Origin: G965218495 sp965218495
GTDB taxonomy: Bacteria; Bacteroidota; Rhodothermia; Rhodothermales; Bin80
Length of the DNA stretch: 64,000 nucleotides
NCBI GenBank assembly: GCA_965218495.1
Contig: OZ244626.1
Span: 3,844,001 to 3,908,000 of the forward strand
Direction of reading: 5' to 3'
Within the stretch, counting starts at the first letter, position 1, and each line of letters opens with the position of its first letter. The notes beneath the pieces were generated by a model that saw nothing but the letters and a program-made list of their open reading frames with translations, searched no databases and was not told the DNA's origin. A program made the position numbers and the translations under genes. Positions 48,101 through 55,959 of this stretch are shown here, piece by piece.

Positions 48101-48760
48101 GATCTTTGTGCCCCGTCGGATGCGGCCTTTCAGGCGTGGCTGAATTCCATTCCCAGCACGTCCGGCCCCTCCTGTTCCCCCCTTTCATTCGACGGGGCGT
48201 TTGTCGCAGATCAGTCGTACCCGCGCGCGCAAGCCATCTCTCCCCTTGTCCTGCCCGAAGCAACGGGCGGAGTGTCGCCTGTTACGTATGCGCTCACGCC
48301 CGCATTGCCCACAGGATTAGTCTTTGACGCTGCCACACGGACTGTCACCGGGACGCCGACGGTAGTTACAACTGCCACGTCGTACACGTACACAGCGACC
48401 GATGTGGCTGGAGACAGCGCAAGCTTGGCGTTTGCGATTAGCGTGTTTTCCCCGACGGATGTGGACCGCAAGGAGATGCCTGAGGTTCTTGCTTTGCGTG
48501 GCAACTACCCCAACCCCTTTCGGGGAACAACGCACATCACCTTCAACCTGCCGTGGCATGCCAAGGTTAGTGTAGCGGTGACCGACATCTTGGGCCGGAC
48601 GGTCGTTTTGACGCCGGCAAAAGTTTTTGACGCCGGCTGGGAGCGAACTGTCCGGTTAGACGGTGCTCGCCTTCCCTCCGGTACGTACTTCTACCGGGTG
48701 CAGGCGCTTTCGGCGGCAGGAGCTACCGTAGTCGCCGGCCGCCTTGTTGTAGTCAATTAG
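45104..48760 (+). CDS. Secreted subtilisin-like (S8) protease with leucine-rich repeats and T9SS sorting domain
   Basis: 1218 residues. In order: a signal peptide (about 1-26); a propeptide; a peptidase S8 domain with Asp180 (IVDGGTD), His244 (WHGTASAG) and Ser402 (GTSFSSP); a beta-sandwich region; an LRR N-cap (LYDATDGANWVRNDNWD); 13 near-identical 24-residue repeats of the NSLSGPIPPELGQL type (residues 663-974); one degenerate repeat; a putative Ig-like domain (GGVSPVTYALTPALPTGL...TVTGTP); and a type IX secretion C-terminal domain (NYPNPFRG from residue 1134, SGTYFYRV). It is therefore exported and probably surface-attached or released, where it may bind and cleave proteins. It sits between repeats R1 and R2. 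Confidence 0.93.
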   Translation: MLSNSLLGKLPFLAACACVAVSTSPAQDTKRVGIPQPGIVVVQFEPGAAVQDGASVTGLAAFDRVASRYRVHALSRVAPFLDHLKPEPGAVRSLAALRRTFYLRYASDEDPYRVAAWLGRAPGVAYAEPLFMHRIDALQADPNDPLYSDQTHLRHMRMPQAWDIVKGSEGNPPVVIAIVDGGTDWRHEDLLGNVWTNSGEIADNGIDDDQNGFIDDVHGANFANEDDTDNDPTGLPATPSSAWHGTASAGAAGAVTDNGIGIAGTSWNAELMLINAGCRFVDGSICWGYPGILYAAANGADIINASWGGFGTSAYGRDVVAAATDLGALVVAAGGNDNLSLMDFPHHPAGYPRVLAVGATGKDSHRKAGFSNYGTPIDVYAPGVAIDMTAPDGAYRPGNGTSFSSPLVAGLAALVKTRSPSMTPDQIREQVRLTSESIDDDNPAFSPGALGGGYVNAEAALGVPEHPAVRLKRWTWTVSGNDGAINSGETVTLEATFINYLAGATGLQIALQPQDGQYLAVSPVEHTIGGLAGGDSITVEFSIEVASNAPSNHLAFIHTRIRDGAFEDSPDFLYLNLDQDAREIQEGLLTLYDATDGANWVRNDNWDALPVTDIEELGGWYGVSVINGQVVGVGLQENNLIGSLPGTGWHKLARLRSLSLWGNDLSGPIPPELGQLAQLQRLWLHSNSLSGPIPPELGQLAQLQRLWLHSNSLSGPIPPELGQLAQLQRLYLSSNSLSGPIPPELGQLAQLQRLYLSSNSLSGPIPPELGQLAQLQQLVLSSNSLSGPIPPELGQLAQLTWLSLRSNSLSGAIPPELGQLAQLQGLSLSSNSLSGPIPPELGQLAQLQRLYLSSNSLSGPIPPELGQLAQLQQLVLSSNSLSGPIPPELGQLTQLQRLYLYSNSLSGPIPPELGQLAQLQELWLDSNSLSGPIPPELGQLAQLQRLYLYSNSLSGPIPPELGQLAQLQRLDLSNNSLTEALPLTLTNLTNLESFHFGGQDLCAPSDAAFQAWLNSIPSTSGPSCSPLSFDGAFVADQSYPRAQAISPLVLPEATGGVSPVTYALTPALPTGLVFDAATRTVTGTPTVVTTATSYTYTATDVAGDSASLAFAISVFSPTDVDRKEMPEVLALRGNYPNPFRGTTHITFNLPWHAKVSVAVTDILGRTVVLTPAKVFDAGWERTVRLDGARLPSGTYFYRVQALSAAGATVVAGRLVVVN
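47090..48025 (+). repeat. 13 x 72-bp in-frame leucine-rich repeat array
   Basis: Each 72-base unit encodes NSLSGPIPPELGQLAQLQxLxLxS. Differences concentrate at the solvent-exposed positions after LQ and between the leucines (RLWLHS, RLYLSS, QLVLSS, TWLSLRS, GLSLSS, RLYLYS, ELWLDS). Blocks of adjacent units are identical, implying recent unequal recombination. Confidence 0.95.
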
Positions 48761-48780
48761 TGATTGACAGAAACAGGGTC

Positions 48781-48860
48781 TTCGGGGTTGAGGCAGAAAC
48801 ACGCATACTTTCGCGTGCTTAGCCGGCACCTTTGGGCCCCAGAGTTACGTTTGATAATTG
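48781..48860 (+). repeat. Repeat R2 (right boundary of the subtilase segment)
   Basis: An 80-base segment ending GAGTTACGTTTGATAATTG. The first 60 bases match R3 (from 55720) at 48 positions, including AGCCGGCA and TTTG-GCCCC. It starts 21 bases after the subtilase stop. Confidence 0.7.
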
Positions 48861-48872
48861 CTGGTATCCGAG

Positions 48873-49015
48873 GAACGCCAGAATCGCCGCAAGTCGGGTA
48901 AATACCCGATCGGGCGTGATTTGCAGCGATTCTGACGCGCGCGGCGCCCTTAAACCGGTGCCAAACGTGCCCGTGAAGGCGGTTTCAGGGCGATTCTCTG
49001 CGCTTTAGCTGCAAA
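48873..49015. repeat. Structured repeat beside recombinase 1
   Basis: It contains the near-palindrome TCGGGTAAATACCCGA, flanked by outer arms AGAATCGCCGCAA and TTTGCAGCGATTCT. GGCGCCCTTAAACC and a third GGCGATTCT arm follow. It is closely similar to 59219-59365. Both copies lie about 130 bases downstream of a minus-strand recombinase, so they are candidate recombination sites. Confidence 0.75.
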
Positions 49016-49996
49016 CAGCCAACCTGTACGCCGGAGCCGCACAGGGCCCATAGCGGCCGTCCACAAGCCACTGTCACTGGTGGCGACCCTGGCTCGGCCA
49101 ATGTGCTGCCGGGTTCGCCGCGACTTCCATCTGGCCGGCGTCTACGTGAGATACTTCGCGACGGCGCGCCGGCCGGCCAGCTGGTTGCGTGCATACAGCG
49201 CGGGCATGGTGGCTGACTGCCCGCGCCCGGCGACCTGGAGCTCGGTGAGACCGGCCCCGCGGGCGGTCAGGTCCTGCGCGCAGCCTACGCGCCCGGAGTG
49301 GCCAGCGAAGCGTCCTTCGGTGCCGGCGGCCAGGGCGGCCGCCTTGATGCGGTTGGCGCCGCTGCGCGCGGACATGGCAAAGATCCTGTCCTCGGGCAAC
49401 GCGCCTGTGGGCTTGATGCGCAGCAGGCAGGTGGCGGTGGCGGGCGTGAGGTAGGCGACGTGTCCGCGCGCTTCCTGGTCGGTCTTGGAGCGCGCGATGT
49501 GCAGCCGTGCGGAGCCGTCGGATTCTGTGGACAGGTCCTGCCACTGGAGGGCCGCGGCTTCGCTGCGTCGCAGGAGGCCATCGCGGAGCGTGCGTACGAG
49601 CGCAATGTCCACGTTGCCGCGCCCCTTGCGCGGGGCGCCGCCGCCGCCTTCAATTTTGGCGATCACCTCGCAGGCGAGTCCGGACACCTGCGCCGGCTTT
49701 TGGGGGCGCTCCCGCCGCAGGCCCCGCATGGCCTGGGCAACGGCGGAATCCCGGGTGGGATCCGTGCTGCCGGCTTCGCGGCAGGCGTAGCGCAGGGCGG
49801 CCAGCTGCTGCTGCCGCCACGCGTCCGAGCGCTGGCTGGCGGGTCCAGAGAGAAAGGCCAGGAGCGTAAGCGAATGGTTCCAGGGGCGCCCACTCCGCGA
49901 AGGTTTTAAGGCGCAGGGGATCGCACAAATTCAAGTTGGGAATTGGAGAGTTGCTGTGGAGGTGGACCCTAGTCTCCACCATTCCTTTCCCATCAT

Positions 49997-50965
49997 ATGA
50001 ACCCCTCCCAGCCTGTTTTGGGGAGCACTGAGGCGCCTTTAGACGCCCAGATCAATCCCTCCGGTGACGCGCGGCGGCTTCTGATGAAGCTCTGCACGCA
50101 CATACTGCAACAATTGACCACCGACTGGCCCATTCCGGCAGCGCATCAGCAGCCGGTGCCACCGCCCGTAGTGATCAAGCCTTCTGCTGCGGCCCAGGAC
50201 ACAAAGCCGGACTCGGCGCAGTTGAATGAAGCGTGGCAGCTGTTGCATTCGCGCAGTCTGCAAGACGACCCGATCGTTGCGATTTGGCTGCGCGGGCTGT
50301 GCCCACGCGGCGTTAACATCGTTCTTGGAGCGGGTCTGACCATCACGGGCTATCGCCGCATACTTGGCCTTATAGCGTGCTACCCTGAAAACGTCTCTGC
50401 TCTTACGTCCTTTGTGCAGTCGCTGTCCGATCGTGGTCTTTCGGCCGCCGACGGGCTGCTCTGTGTGCTGCCCAGCAGTACGGGACTGCAATCGGCGGTG
50501 CGCCAGGTGTTCGGCCCCAGGGTCGCCATACAGCGCTGTCTCAATACGCTACTGGATCAAGTCACCTGTGGTCTTCCGGAAGACCTTGTTCCTGTGTATC
50601 GCAATCGCCTCCGCCAGGCATGGAATGGGTTCGATGCCCGGGAAGCTGAACGCGCACTCACCCGTATTCACCAGGACTTGACGCGCGTCAATCGGTCCGC
50701 AGCGAAGGTTCTATGGGAGGGCCTGGAGCAATCTCTGACGATTCAACGCACGGGCATGCTGCTCAAGCTCGACAGAGGGCTGCGCGTGATGCGCTTCATG
50801 GATGCCATCGGTCGCAGGTTGCAGGCCCCGGCCAGCGCCGTTTTCCAGCAACGCGAACAGATGGCACTGGCGCTGTTGGAACACGAGGCTCAGCTGCGCC
50901 GTGTGGCCCATGCGGCCCATCTGCCACAACTTCGTGAGACTCTCATCAACCTCAACGCCGTATGA
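49997..50965 (+). CDS. Companion ORF of IS256: catalytically dead transposase paralogue
   Basis: 322 residues. From about residue 90 it can be aligned with the transposase encoded just downstream. WLRGLCPRGVNIVLGAGL aligns with LLDGKYLAGVQMIVAMGI, RILGLI with VVLGFA, SFVQSLSDRGL with SLLQDLLRRGF, RQVFGPRVAIQRC with SAVFGDAVVFQRC, and WEGLEQSLTIQRTGM with EEGLEDTLTLHRLGV. The first catalytic Asp becomes Arg (LRG), the second becomes Pro (VLPSS versus QVDGS), the CxxH after FQRC is lost and TTNIIEN is replaced. The frame is intact, and its stop overlaps the transposase start as ATGA. It is likely a regulatory or structural subunit of the transpososome; the function is inferred. Confidence 0.8.
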   Translation: MNPSQPVLGSTEAPLDAQINPSGDARRLLMKLCTHILQQLTTDWPIPAAHQQPVPPPVVIKPSAAAQDTKPDSAQLNEAWQLLHSRSLQDDPIVAIWLRGLCPRGVNIVLGAGLTITGYRRILGLIACYPENVSALTSFVQSLSDRGLSAADGLLCVLPSSTGLQSAVRQVFGPRVAIQRCLNTLLDQVTCGLPEDLVPVYRNRLRQAWNGFDAREAERALTRIHQDLTRVNRSAAKVLWEGLEQSLTIQRTGMLLKLDRGLRVMRFMDAIGRRLQAPASAVFQQREQMALALLEHEAQLRRVAHAAHLPQLRETLINLNAV

Positions 50966-52278
50966 TGACCCATACCCCTATGCTGGATCAATCACTCATC
51001 GAGGACCTTCACGGGCTTGCGCAGAGGAATTTCATCGGCCTGGCCAGCTGCCTTGGATATCTCGATGATCTTCTTACCAAGATGGCCACATGGGTCATGG
51101 AAGCCGAAGCCCGCTTCATTTGCGGCGCACGTGGGAAGCACCGTAAGACCGGCTTTCAGCGCTGGGGGACGAATCCGGGTTCCATCCGCGTCGGTTTGGA
51201 GCGCATTGCGGTCCGCGTTCCGCGCGTACGGAATGTACGAACCCGAAAGGAGCGTCCTCTGCAAACGTACCGCCTCTTGCGCAAGCGTGGGCTTATGGAC
51301 CGGGAAAGCGTGACCAGGGGGTTGCTGTGTGGACTCTCGCGGCGCAATTACAGGCAGGCGGCCCAGGTCTTCACCGATAGTATGGGGTTGAGTGCCAGCA
51401 GCATAGGCAACGTCTTCGTTACGCAGACGGCAGCGCTACTGAAGGAATTCGAGACGCGCCGATTCGATCAGCACACCTTTGCGGTGCTCCTGCTTGATGG
51501 CAAGTATTTGGCTGGTGTGCAGATGATCGTAGCGATGGGCATCACGACCGAGGGCGAGAAGGTCGTGCTGGGCTTTGCGGAAAGTCGTACCGAGAACAGT
51601 GCGCAGGTGCAGTCGCTGTTGCAGGATTTGTTGCGTCGGGGCTTCACCCATACCGACAAGCTGTTGGTACAGGTGGACGGCAGCCGCGGGCTTCGCAAGG
51701 GGATCAGTGCGGTGTTTGGGGATGCGGTCGTATTCCAGCGCTGCCAATGGCACAAGCGTACCAATGTGACGCGTCACATCAAGAGCGAGCCAGCGGCCAC
51801 GCAAATGAAGCGTCGGCTTCAGGCGGCATGGGAACTGCCCACGTACAAGGAGGCACAGGCGGCGCTTGTGTCGCTGCATGAAACGCTGCAGCGATCGTGT
51901 CCGAAGGCCGCGCGCAGTCTGGAGGAGGGTTTGGAGGATACGCTGACGCTTCACCGGTTGGGGGTGCGGAACCAGGCTGTCAGAGACAGTCTGAAGACGA
52001 CGAACATCATCGAGAACCTCAACAGCATTATTGCGAACCGATCACGGAACGTGAAGCGCTGGGGATCATCGGAGATGCGTCAGCGCTGGTGCGGGGCGAT
52101 ATTCATGCAGTACGAGTCGAATCTGAAGCCGATACGCCGGGAGGACATGAAGGAGCTGACCCAGGCGTTGACCACCTCCGGGGGTCGAGGGGTTAGTGGG
52201 GATTCGGTCTGCCGGCCCCAAAGGACTGCAAAGGCAACACCTGGCGCTCAATGCCCGCGCGCAGTAGTGCGCTGCTGA
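50962..52278 (+). CDS. IS256-family (Mutator-type) transposase
   Basis: 438 residues, complete. The N-terminal part has FQRWGTNPGSIRVGLERIAVRVPRVRN and LLCGLSRRNYRQAAQVF (DNA-binding region). The DDE core has LLLDGKYLAGVQ, LLVQVDGSRGLRKGI, CQWHKRTNV (CxxH insertion signature) and TTNIIENLNSI. It starts at the ATGA overlap with the companion ORF, so translation is probably coupled. It is the only full-length IS256 transposase here and may act on the half element at 42915. Confidence 0.93.
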   Translation: MMTHTPMLDQSLIEDLHGLAQRNFIGLASCLGYLDDLLTKMATWVMEAEARFICGARGKHRKTGFQRWGTNPGSIRVGLERIAVRVPRVRNVRTRKERPLQTYRLLRKRGLMDRESVTRGLLCGLSRRNYRQAAQVFTDSMGLSASSIGNVFVTQTAALLKEFETRRFDQHTFAVLLLDGKYLAGVQMIVAMGITTEGEKVVLGFAESRTENSAQVQSLLQDLLRRGFTHTDKLLVQVDGSRGLRKGISAVFGDAVVFQRCQWHKRTNVTRHIKSEPAATQMKRRLQAAWELPTYKEAQAALVSLHETLQRSCPKAARSLEEGLEDTLTLHRLGVRNQAVRDSLKTTNIIENLNSIIANRSRNVKRWGSSEMRQRWCGAIFMQYESNLKPIRREDMKELTQALTTSGGRGVSGDSVCRPQRTAKATPGAQCPRAVVRC

Positions 52279-52797
52279 CGCTGGCATAAGCAAAACCCGC
52301 AGCTGTCCGGACGCTCTGAGGCGCTGCACCCTGCCAAGATCGCCGCTTACGCGTGCAATCAGAGGATTCCTGCGGGATTTCGTGCCCGAGAAGTCACTCC
52401 ACGAGCCTGCCTGCGCCCGAAAATCCGCGTGTGAGCACGCATTTGGGCCCATATAAGCTTGCACCGTCCCATTTGCACCCACACACTCGGCCCGTAGCGC
52501 CATCCATTGCCAAAAGATATCTACTTTGAGGGCCCATCTTGGCAGAAGCCGCCGAAACCCAACTTAAAAATGTGCAATCCCAGGGGCAGGGCATAGGCCC
52601 TGATGGTAGCACCGCTTAAGGCGGCGCGCAGCACGGCGCCGATGGGCGGGGCCGGGGGATGCTGAGGGGACTGTTTTCCCCTATGGCGCGCCGGCTAAAT
52701 AGATATTATAGAAGGGGCCGGAGAGGGGGCACAGGCTATTTTGCCTGTGAGGCGCAGGCGCCTGGACTTCATCCTTCTCCATAAACCTCACAATCCC

Positions 52798-53940
52798 ATG
52801 AATCCCACCATCAGTGCCATCCCTACCCAGAAGCCGGTCTTCGTCGGGCTGGACGTACATAGAGACACGATCGCAGCGTGCGTATACGATCCGGCTTCGA
52901 AGACGGTCTGTCTTGAAGTGGAGCTGCCCAGCGACGACAGGGCCAAGCTGCGTAAGCTTATGGCCCGTATTCGTGGTTCCTATGGCGAACCCCGGTGTTG
53001 TTACGAAGCGTCCTCGTGTGGCTACACGCTTTATAGAACGCTCACTGACGACGGAGTCTCCTGCGCGGTCATTGCGCCCTCGTCGGTTCCACGGCGTGCC
53101 GGTGATCGTGTCAAGACGGACCGTCGTGACGCAGAAAAGTTGGCCCGGTACTACGCGTCGGGCCTACTGACGGCGGTTCACGTCCCCGACAAGGCGTTGC
53201 TTGCCGCCCGAACGCTGGTGCGCCGCCGGGTTACTCTGGTCGAAGACTTGACCCGCACCAAGCAGCGCTCCGTGCTCTTGTTGCAAAGCCGCGGGCATGT
53301 GTACCGGGCGGGAAAGAACTGGACGCAGAAATTCTGGCGGTGGCTGGAAGGCCTCGCGCTTAACCCCGTTGATGCGTGTACGCTGCAAAGCTTGTTGAAC
53401 CAATGCCAGATGCTCGAAGCCCAGATCCGGGAGATAGAGCAACATATCGAAGAAGAGGCACAGAAGGCATGCTATCAGCGCACGGTGCAGGTATTGCAAG
53501 CCTTCCGTGGCATCGGGCTGTTTACAGCGATGCAGCTGACTTGTGAAATCGGTGACATTCGGCGTTTTGCACACCCGAAAGCACTGATGGCATACCTGGG
53601 ATTGGTGCCCTCGGAGCATTCCTCCGGCAACCGCACCCGGCACGGCTCGATTACCAAGGCCGGCAACTCCCATGCCCGCAAGGCTCTGGTCTCTGCGGCC
53701 TGGAAATACACCCACTACCCCCGGCGTAGCCAGGCGCTGCACCAGCGTCAGCGCCACTGCGCTGCGGAAGTGATTACCATCAGCTGGAAGGCCCAGCGGA
53801 GACTGCACAAACGATACCGCGGCCTGATTCAGCGCAAAGCACCCACGAAAGCCATCGTGGCCCTTGCGCGCGAACTCGTGGGCTTTCTCTGGGAAGCCCT
53901 GCAGACGGTGCCACCGACACCGGTGGCCCTTGCGGCCTAA
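52798..53940 (+). CDS. IS1111-type DEDD transposase/recombinase, copy 2
   Basis: 380 residues. The start ATG 52798 (MNPTISAIPTQKPVF) corresponds to copy 1; the open frame reaches further upstream but through the leader hairpin. DEDD motifs: VFVGLDVHRDTIAACVY, VKTDRRDAEKLARYY. The C-terminal domain is LQAFRGIGLFTAMQLTCEIG and GSITKAGNSHARKALVSAAW (catalytic Ser). It is intact and differs from copy 1 at scattered residues. Members of this group are guided by a structured RNA from the element. Confidence 0.93.
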   Translation: MNPTISAIPTQKPVFVGLDVHRDTIAACVYDPASKTVCLEVELPSDDRAKLRKLMARIRGSYGEPRCCYEASSCGYTLYRTLTDDGVSCAVIAPSSVPRRAGDRVKTDRRDAEKLARYYASGLLTAVHVPDKALLAARTLVRRRVTLVEDLTRTKQRSVLLLQSRGHVYRAGKNWTQKFWRWLEGLALNPVDACTLQSLLNQCQMLEAQIREIEQHIEEEAQKACYQRTVQVLQAFRGIGLFTAMQLTCEIGDIRRFAHPKALMAYLGLVPSEHSSGNRTRHGSITKAGNSHARKALVSAAWKYTHYPRRSQALHQRQRHCAAEVITISWKAQRRLHKRYRGLIQRKAPTKAIVALARELVGFLWEALQTVPPTPVALAA

Positions 53941-54220
53941 ACATGTCCGAAACGCTTCCGAGAAAAGCTATGGGAAAAGGGGCCCTGCGCACGGATGGAG
54001 AGTCCATGCCGAAACGCTGCGATAGCCCTTGTGGCAAGCTCGCGAAAATAGATTATGGTAGCTCCCGACGAATTCAATATCATGCGTTACGGTCGGCATT
54101 GCCGACCCAGCACGCGGACACCAGTTTGATAAGCCGTCGAAGATGCCAGGGCCCCTTTTCCGATAGCCAGCTCATGAAGATCATGTGAACTTACCGCACA
54201 CATATCACCGCCCCCTTGAC
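53941..54220 (+). ncRNA. Candidate guide (seek) RNA region of the IS1111 element
   Basis: In IS1111-group elements the guide RNA is encoded between the transposase and the right end. This segment is conserved between both copies, with local hairpins such as GGATGGAGAGTCCATGCC (54 kb copy) and GGATGGAGAATCCATGCC (31 kb copy), in which the stem is kept. No transcript boundary can be set from sequence. Confidence 0.45.
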
Positions 54221-54257
54221 CCGGCCCCTTCTACACCAGTTTCCCATAATTGGAGAA

Positions 54258-54352
54258 AAGGCCACACCCGCGGGCGTGGCCAAGTTAAGGGAATCACATG
54301 GGCACAAGCCGACGCCACATGCACGGTGGCCGCGCAAGCCGGCCTCCGCTAG
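54258..54352 (+). pseudogene. Fragment of a fourth tyrosine recombinase
   Basis: The bases closely match 57078-57170 of recombinase 2 (coding KVKGITWAQADATVQVAAQAGL) but carry small deletions and a stop. Only about 95 bases remain, next to the IS1111 right end. Confidence 0.75.
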
Positions 54353-54375
54353 GGCTGCTGGAACAGTAAGGGAGG

Positions 54376-54648
54376 TCACTTGGACGGCCGGTATGCCTTC
54401 GATCGGTGTGCGATGCGCACTACAACTATGGTTGTGCCATCAATCTGGTAGATCACCCGGAAGGTCCCTACGCGTATGCGCCACAAATTCTTACGACCCC
54501 TTAGTTTGACACGAGACTCCGGAAAGGGGTTCAGTTCCAGCTCGTCTAACCTGTCTACGATTTTGCGCTGTTCCTTGTCTGCAATGCTGCTCAACTGCTT
54601 GCGTGCAGAATTAGGTAGGTGTAGAGAATATCTGGGAATCTTCGCCAT
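54376..54648 (-). CDS. RelE/ParE-superfamily toxin-like protein
   Basis: 90 residues from ATG 54648 (MAKIPRYSLHLPNSARKQL). The RelE fold pattern is KQLSSIADKEQRKIVDRLDEL, NPFPESRVKLRGRKNLWRIRVGTFRVIYQI and VVVRIAHRSKAY. It would cleave mRNA on the ribosome, or act like ParE. A clear cognate antitoxin was not recognised; the small genes at 54698-54934 and 55146-55403 upstream on the same strand are candidates. Confidence 0.82.
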   Translation of the reverse strand: MAKIPRYSLHLPNSARKQLSSIADKEQRKIVDRLDELELNPFPESRVKLRGRKNLWRIRVGTFRVIYQIDGTTIVVVRIAHRSKAYRPSK

Positions 54649-54697
54649 AGAAATACCGGTGCCGTCTGAACGGGCAATTCTACCCAAGTTATCTGCG

Positions 54698-54934
54698 CTA
54701 CGAGGCGATTTGCAGGGCTTGCGCCCTAGCTAGCGTAGCAGGAATCTGTTGCTGCGTTGTGAGCGGCTGCCCAAGTACTACAGGCTGGACAGGTTGCCCT
54801 TGCTGAGGCTGTTCGACCGGTTTCTGCCTCGGAGACGGAATGTCGAGCTCACCAGTGTCTAACGGCCCGCCCACAGGGATTACGGTGGAGCCGGCAAAGG
54901 CCGGTTCGGGCATGGGTCCGTGCACGTTTTGCAC
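54698..54934 (-). CDS. Hypothetical Pro/Gln-rich small protein
   Basis: 78 residues, low complexity: PSPRQKPVEQPQQGQPVQPV followed by TTQQQIPATLARAQALQIAS. No known domain. It is upstream of and on the same strand as the RelE-like gene, ending 49 bases before it. It could be the tail of a degraded gene, since the frame continues upstream to a stop near 55012 with no better start. Confidence 0.35.
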   Translation of the reverse strand: MQNVHGPMPEPAFAGSTVIPVGGPLDTGELDIPSPRQKPVEQPQQGQPVQPVVLGQPLTTQQQIPATLARAQALQIAS

Positions 54935-55145
54935 CTGGTTCAGACCGGTTATCGGAGAGGTGCTGGGATCCCGTGCGGCGGGGTTTTGCTGTTGAGATCC
55001 CGTGGCACCATACTACGCCATGCCCCCAAAGGATGGATAGCAAATGTATTCAACATTTGCCATCAGGCGTTCAACATCTCAATCCGATGACCTGTTTGCA
55101 GCCATTCACACCTTGCGTTCCGCCTGTATGAGTGCTTTCTGGTGC

Positions 55146-55403
55146 CTATAGGTACCCCAGCGCCTGCTTCACTTCGCCTAACGTGTACACTTCCTGATCA
55201 GGGGGCTCCTCTGACAGTGCCTTCAGATCCATCATGTCTTCGTGCGCTTCACTGATGATTGCAATCAGATTCTGAAGCGTGAGCGAGTCTTGTGCCAGTC
55301 TGGCACTAATTGCCTCCAGTGCCCAGTCCGGGAAGTATTCGCTGTCAACCATTTCAAGCAGCTCCTGCACTAGCCCGGTCATCCTGTGTCTGAAAGAAGC
55401 CAT
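55146..55403 (-). CDS. Hypothetical acidic helical protein
   Basis: 85 residues from ATG 55403 (MASFRHRMTGLVQELL). Strongly helical and acidic (LLEMVDSEYFPDWALEAI, EAHEDMMDLKALSEEPPD), ending YTLGEVKQALGYL. That tail resembles the C-terminal toxin-binding segment of some RelB/Phd-like antitoxins. Not recognised as a family; an antitoxin role is only a guess from the tail and the nearby RelE-like gene. Confidence 0.5.
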   Translation of the reverse strand: MASFRHRMTGLVQELLEMVDSEYFPDWALEAISARLAQDSLTLQNLIAIISEAHEDMMDLKALSEEPPDQEVYTLGEVKQALGYL

Positions 55404-55719
55404 TGTGTTCCTGTCCCACACTTCAGCGTGAGTTCCCGATATGCTGCCTAGCATTTGCCCTTACCAGTTGCTGCTTTAGAGAACGAACTGCGCATCTAAC
55501 ACCTCCCAGAAACAAAATGTCCGCTCTTCCGAATCAGGAATGCGGTACCGGCTGTTAGCGTGGCCCATATCGCTTCTCCACGGTGGGGCTTCCAGCGTCA
55601 GACCAACGGCTGTGCCTCGGCTTAAACCCTCCGTTAAATGCCAGGCACTCCGTCCGCCCCGGAGCTACCAGCACGGTGTCGCGGCTACGCCGTATTTCCG
55701 GGGTGGTGCCGGGATAGCC

Positions 55720-55801
55720 TTCGGGGTTGGGGTGGAAACGCGCAGGGTTTCGCGGCCGTAGCCGGCAACTTTGCGCCCCAATTTTTACGTACTATAATTA
55801 C
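55720..55801 (+). repeat. Repeat R3
   Basis: About 80 bases related to R2 (48 of the first 60 positions), ending ATTTTTACGTACTATAATTAC in place of the R1/R2 word. It marks the left side of the small-gene group 55960-56739. Confidence 0.6.
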
Positions 55802-55959
55802 TCTTGCACGCACTCCGAGCCTGCGCGTGCTAGTTATTACCCCACATTTCTAAAGAAGCCTATGCGCACGCCATCGGCAACGTTAGTGAAAGCGATGGTC
55901 CGTTTATCCTGTGCCAGACCGGGGCGTGCGCGCCTCTACCCGATAACCCTTAACCCGTA

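Larger units (their letters stand above)
49917..52581 (+). mobile_element. IS256-family element, copy 2, complete, two ORFs
   Basis: 2665 bases. Imperfect terminal inverted repeats lie at 49917-49940 and 52558-52581 (20 of 24 positions match; outer core GGGAT-GCACA). Flanks AGGCGCAG and AGGGGCAG look like an 8-base target duplication with one change. It encodes a transposase-like companion ORF and the transposase. It is inserted in recombinase 1. About 300 bases of noncoding sequence follow the transposase inside the element and are conserved in copy 1. Confidence 0.9.
49142..52680 (-). pseudogene. Tyrosine recombinase 1, interrupted by IS256 copy 2
   Basis: The C-terminal body (49142-49729) has LLRRSEAAALQWQDL (catalytic Arg), ARSKTDQEARGHVAYL, GHSGRVGCAQDL (His-x-x-Arg) and MPALYARNQLAGR (catalytic Tyr). 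Toward the N-terminus the frame is damaged near 49880. IS256 then follows at 49917-52581, and the lost N-terminal part reappears at about 52582-52680 as IGAVLRAALSGATIRAYALPL. That segment matches IAAVLQAALSRATIGTYTL of recombinase 3. The protein is related to integrases of mobile islands. Confidence 0.82.
52703..54237 (+). mobile_element. IS110 family, IS1111-type element, copy 2, uninterrupted
   Basis: Subterminal inverted repeats are TAGAAGGGGCCGG (52709-52721) and CCGGCCCCTTCTA (54221-54233), a perfect pair. It is collinear with the interrupted copy at 30249-33545. It carries one transposase, a leader hairpin CACAGGC-TATTTT-GCCTGTG at 52730-52749 and about 280 noncoding bases after the transposase. 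It is inserted just beyond the N-terminal fragment of recombinase 1. Confidence 0.88.

Noticed and set aside
44600..55801. Classical integron attC sites at R1-R3
   Set aside because: The repeats lack the GTTRRRY and RYYYAAC core sites, and no IntI-type integrase was recognised.
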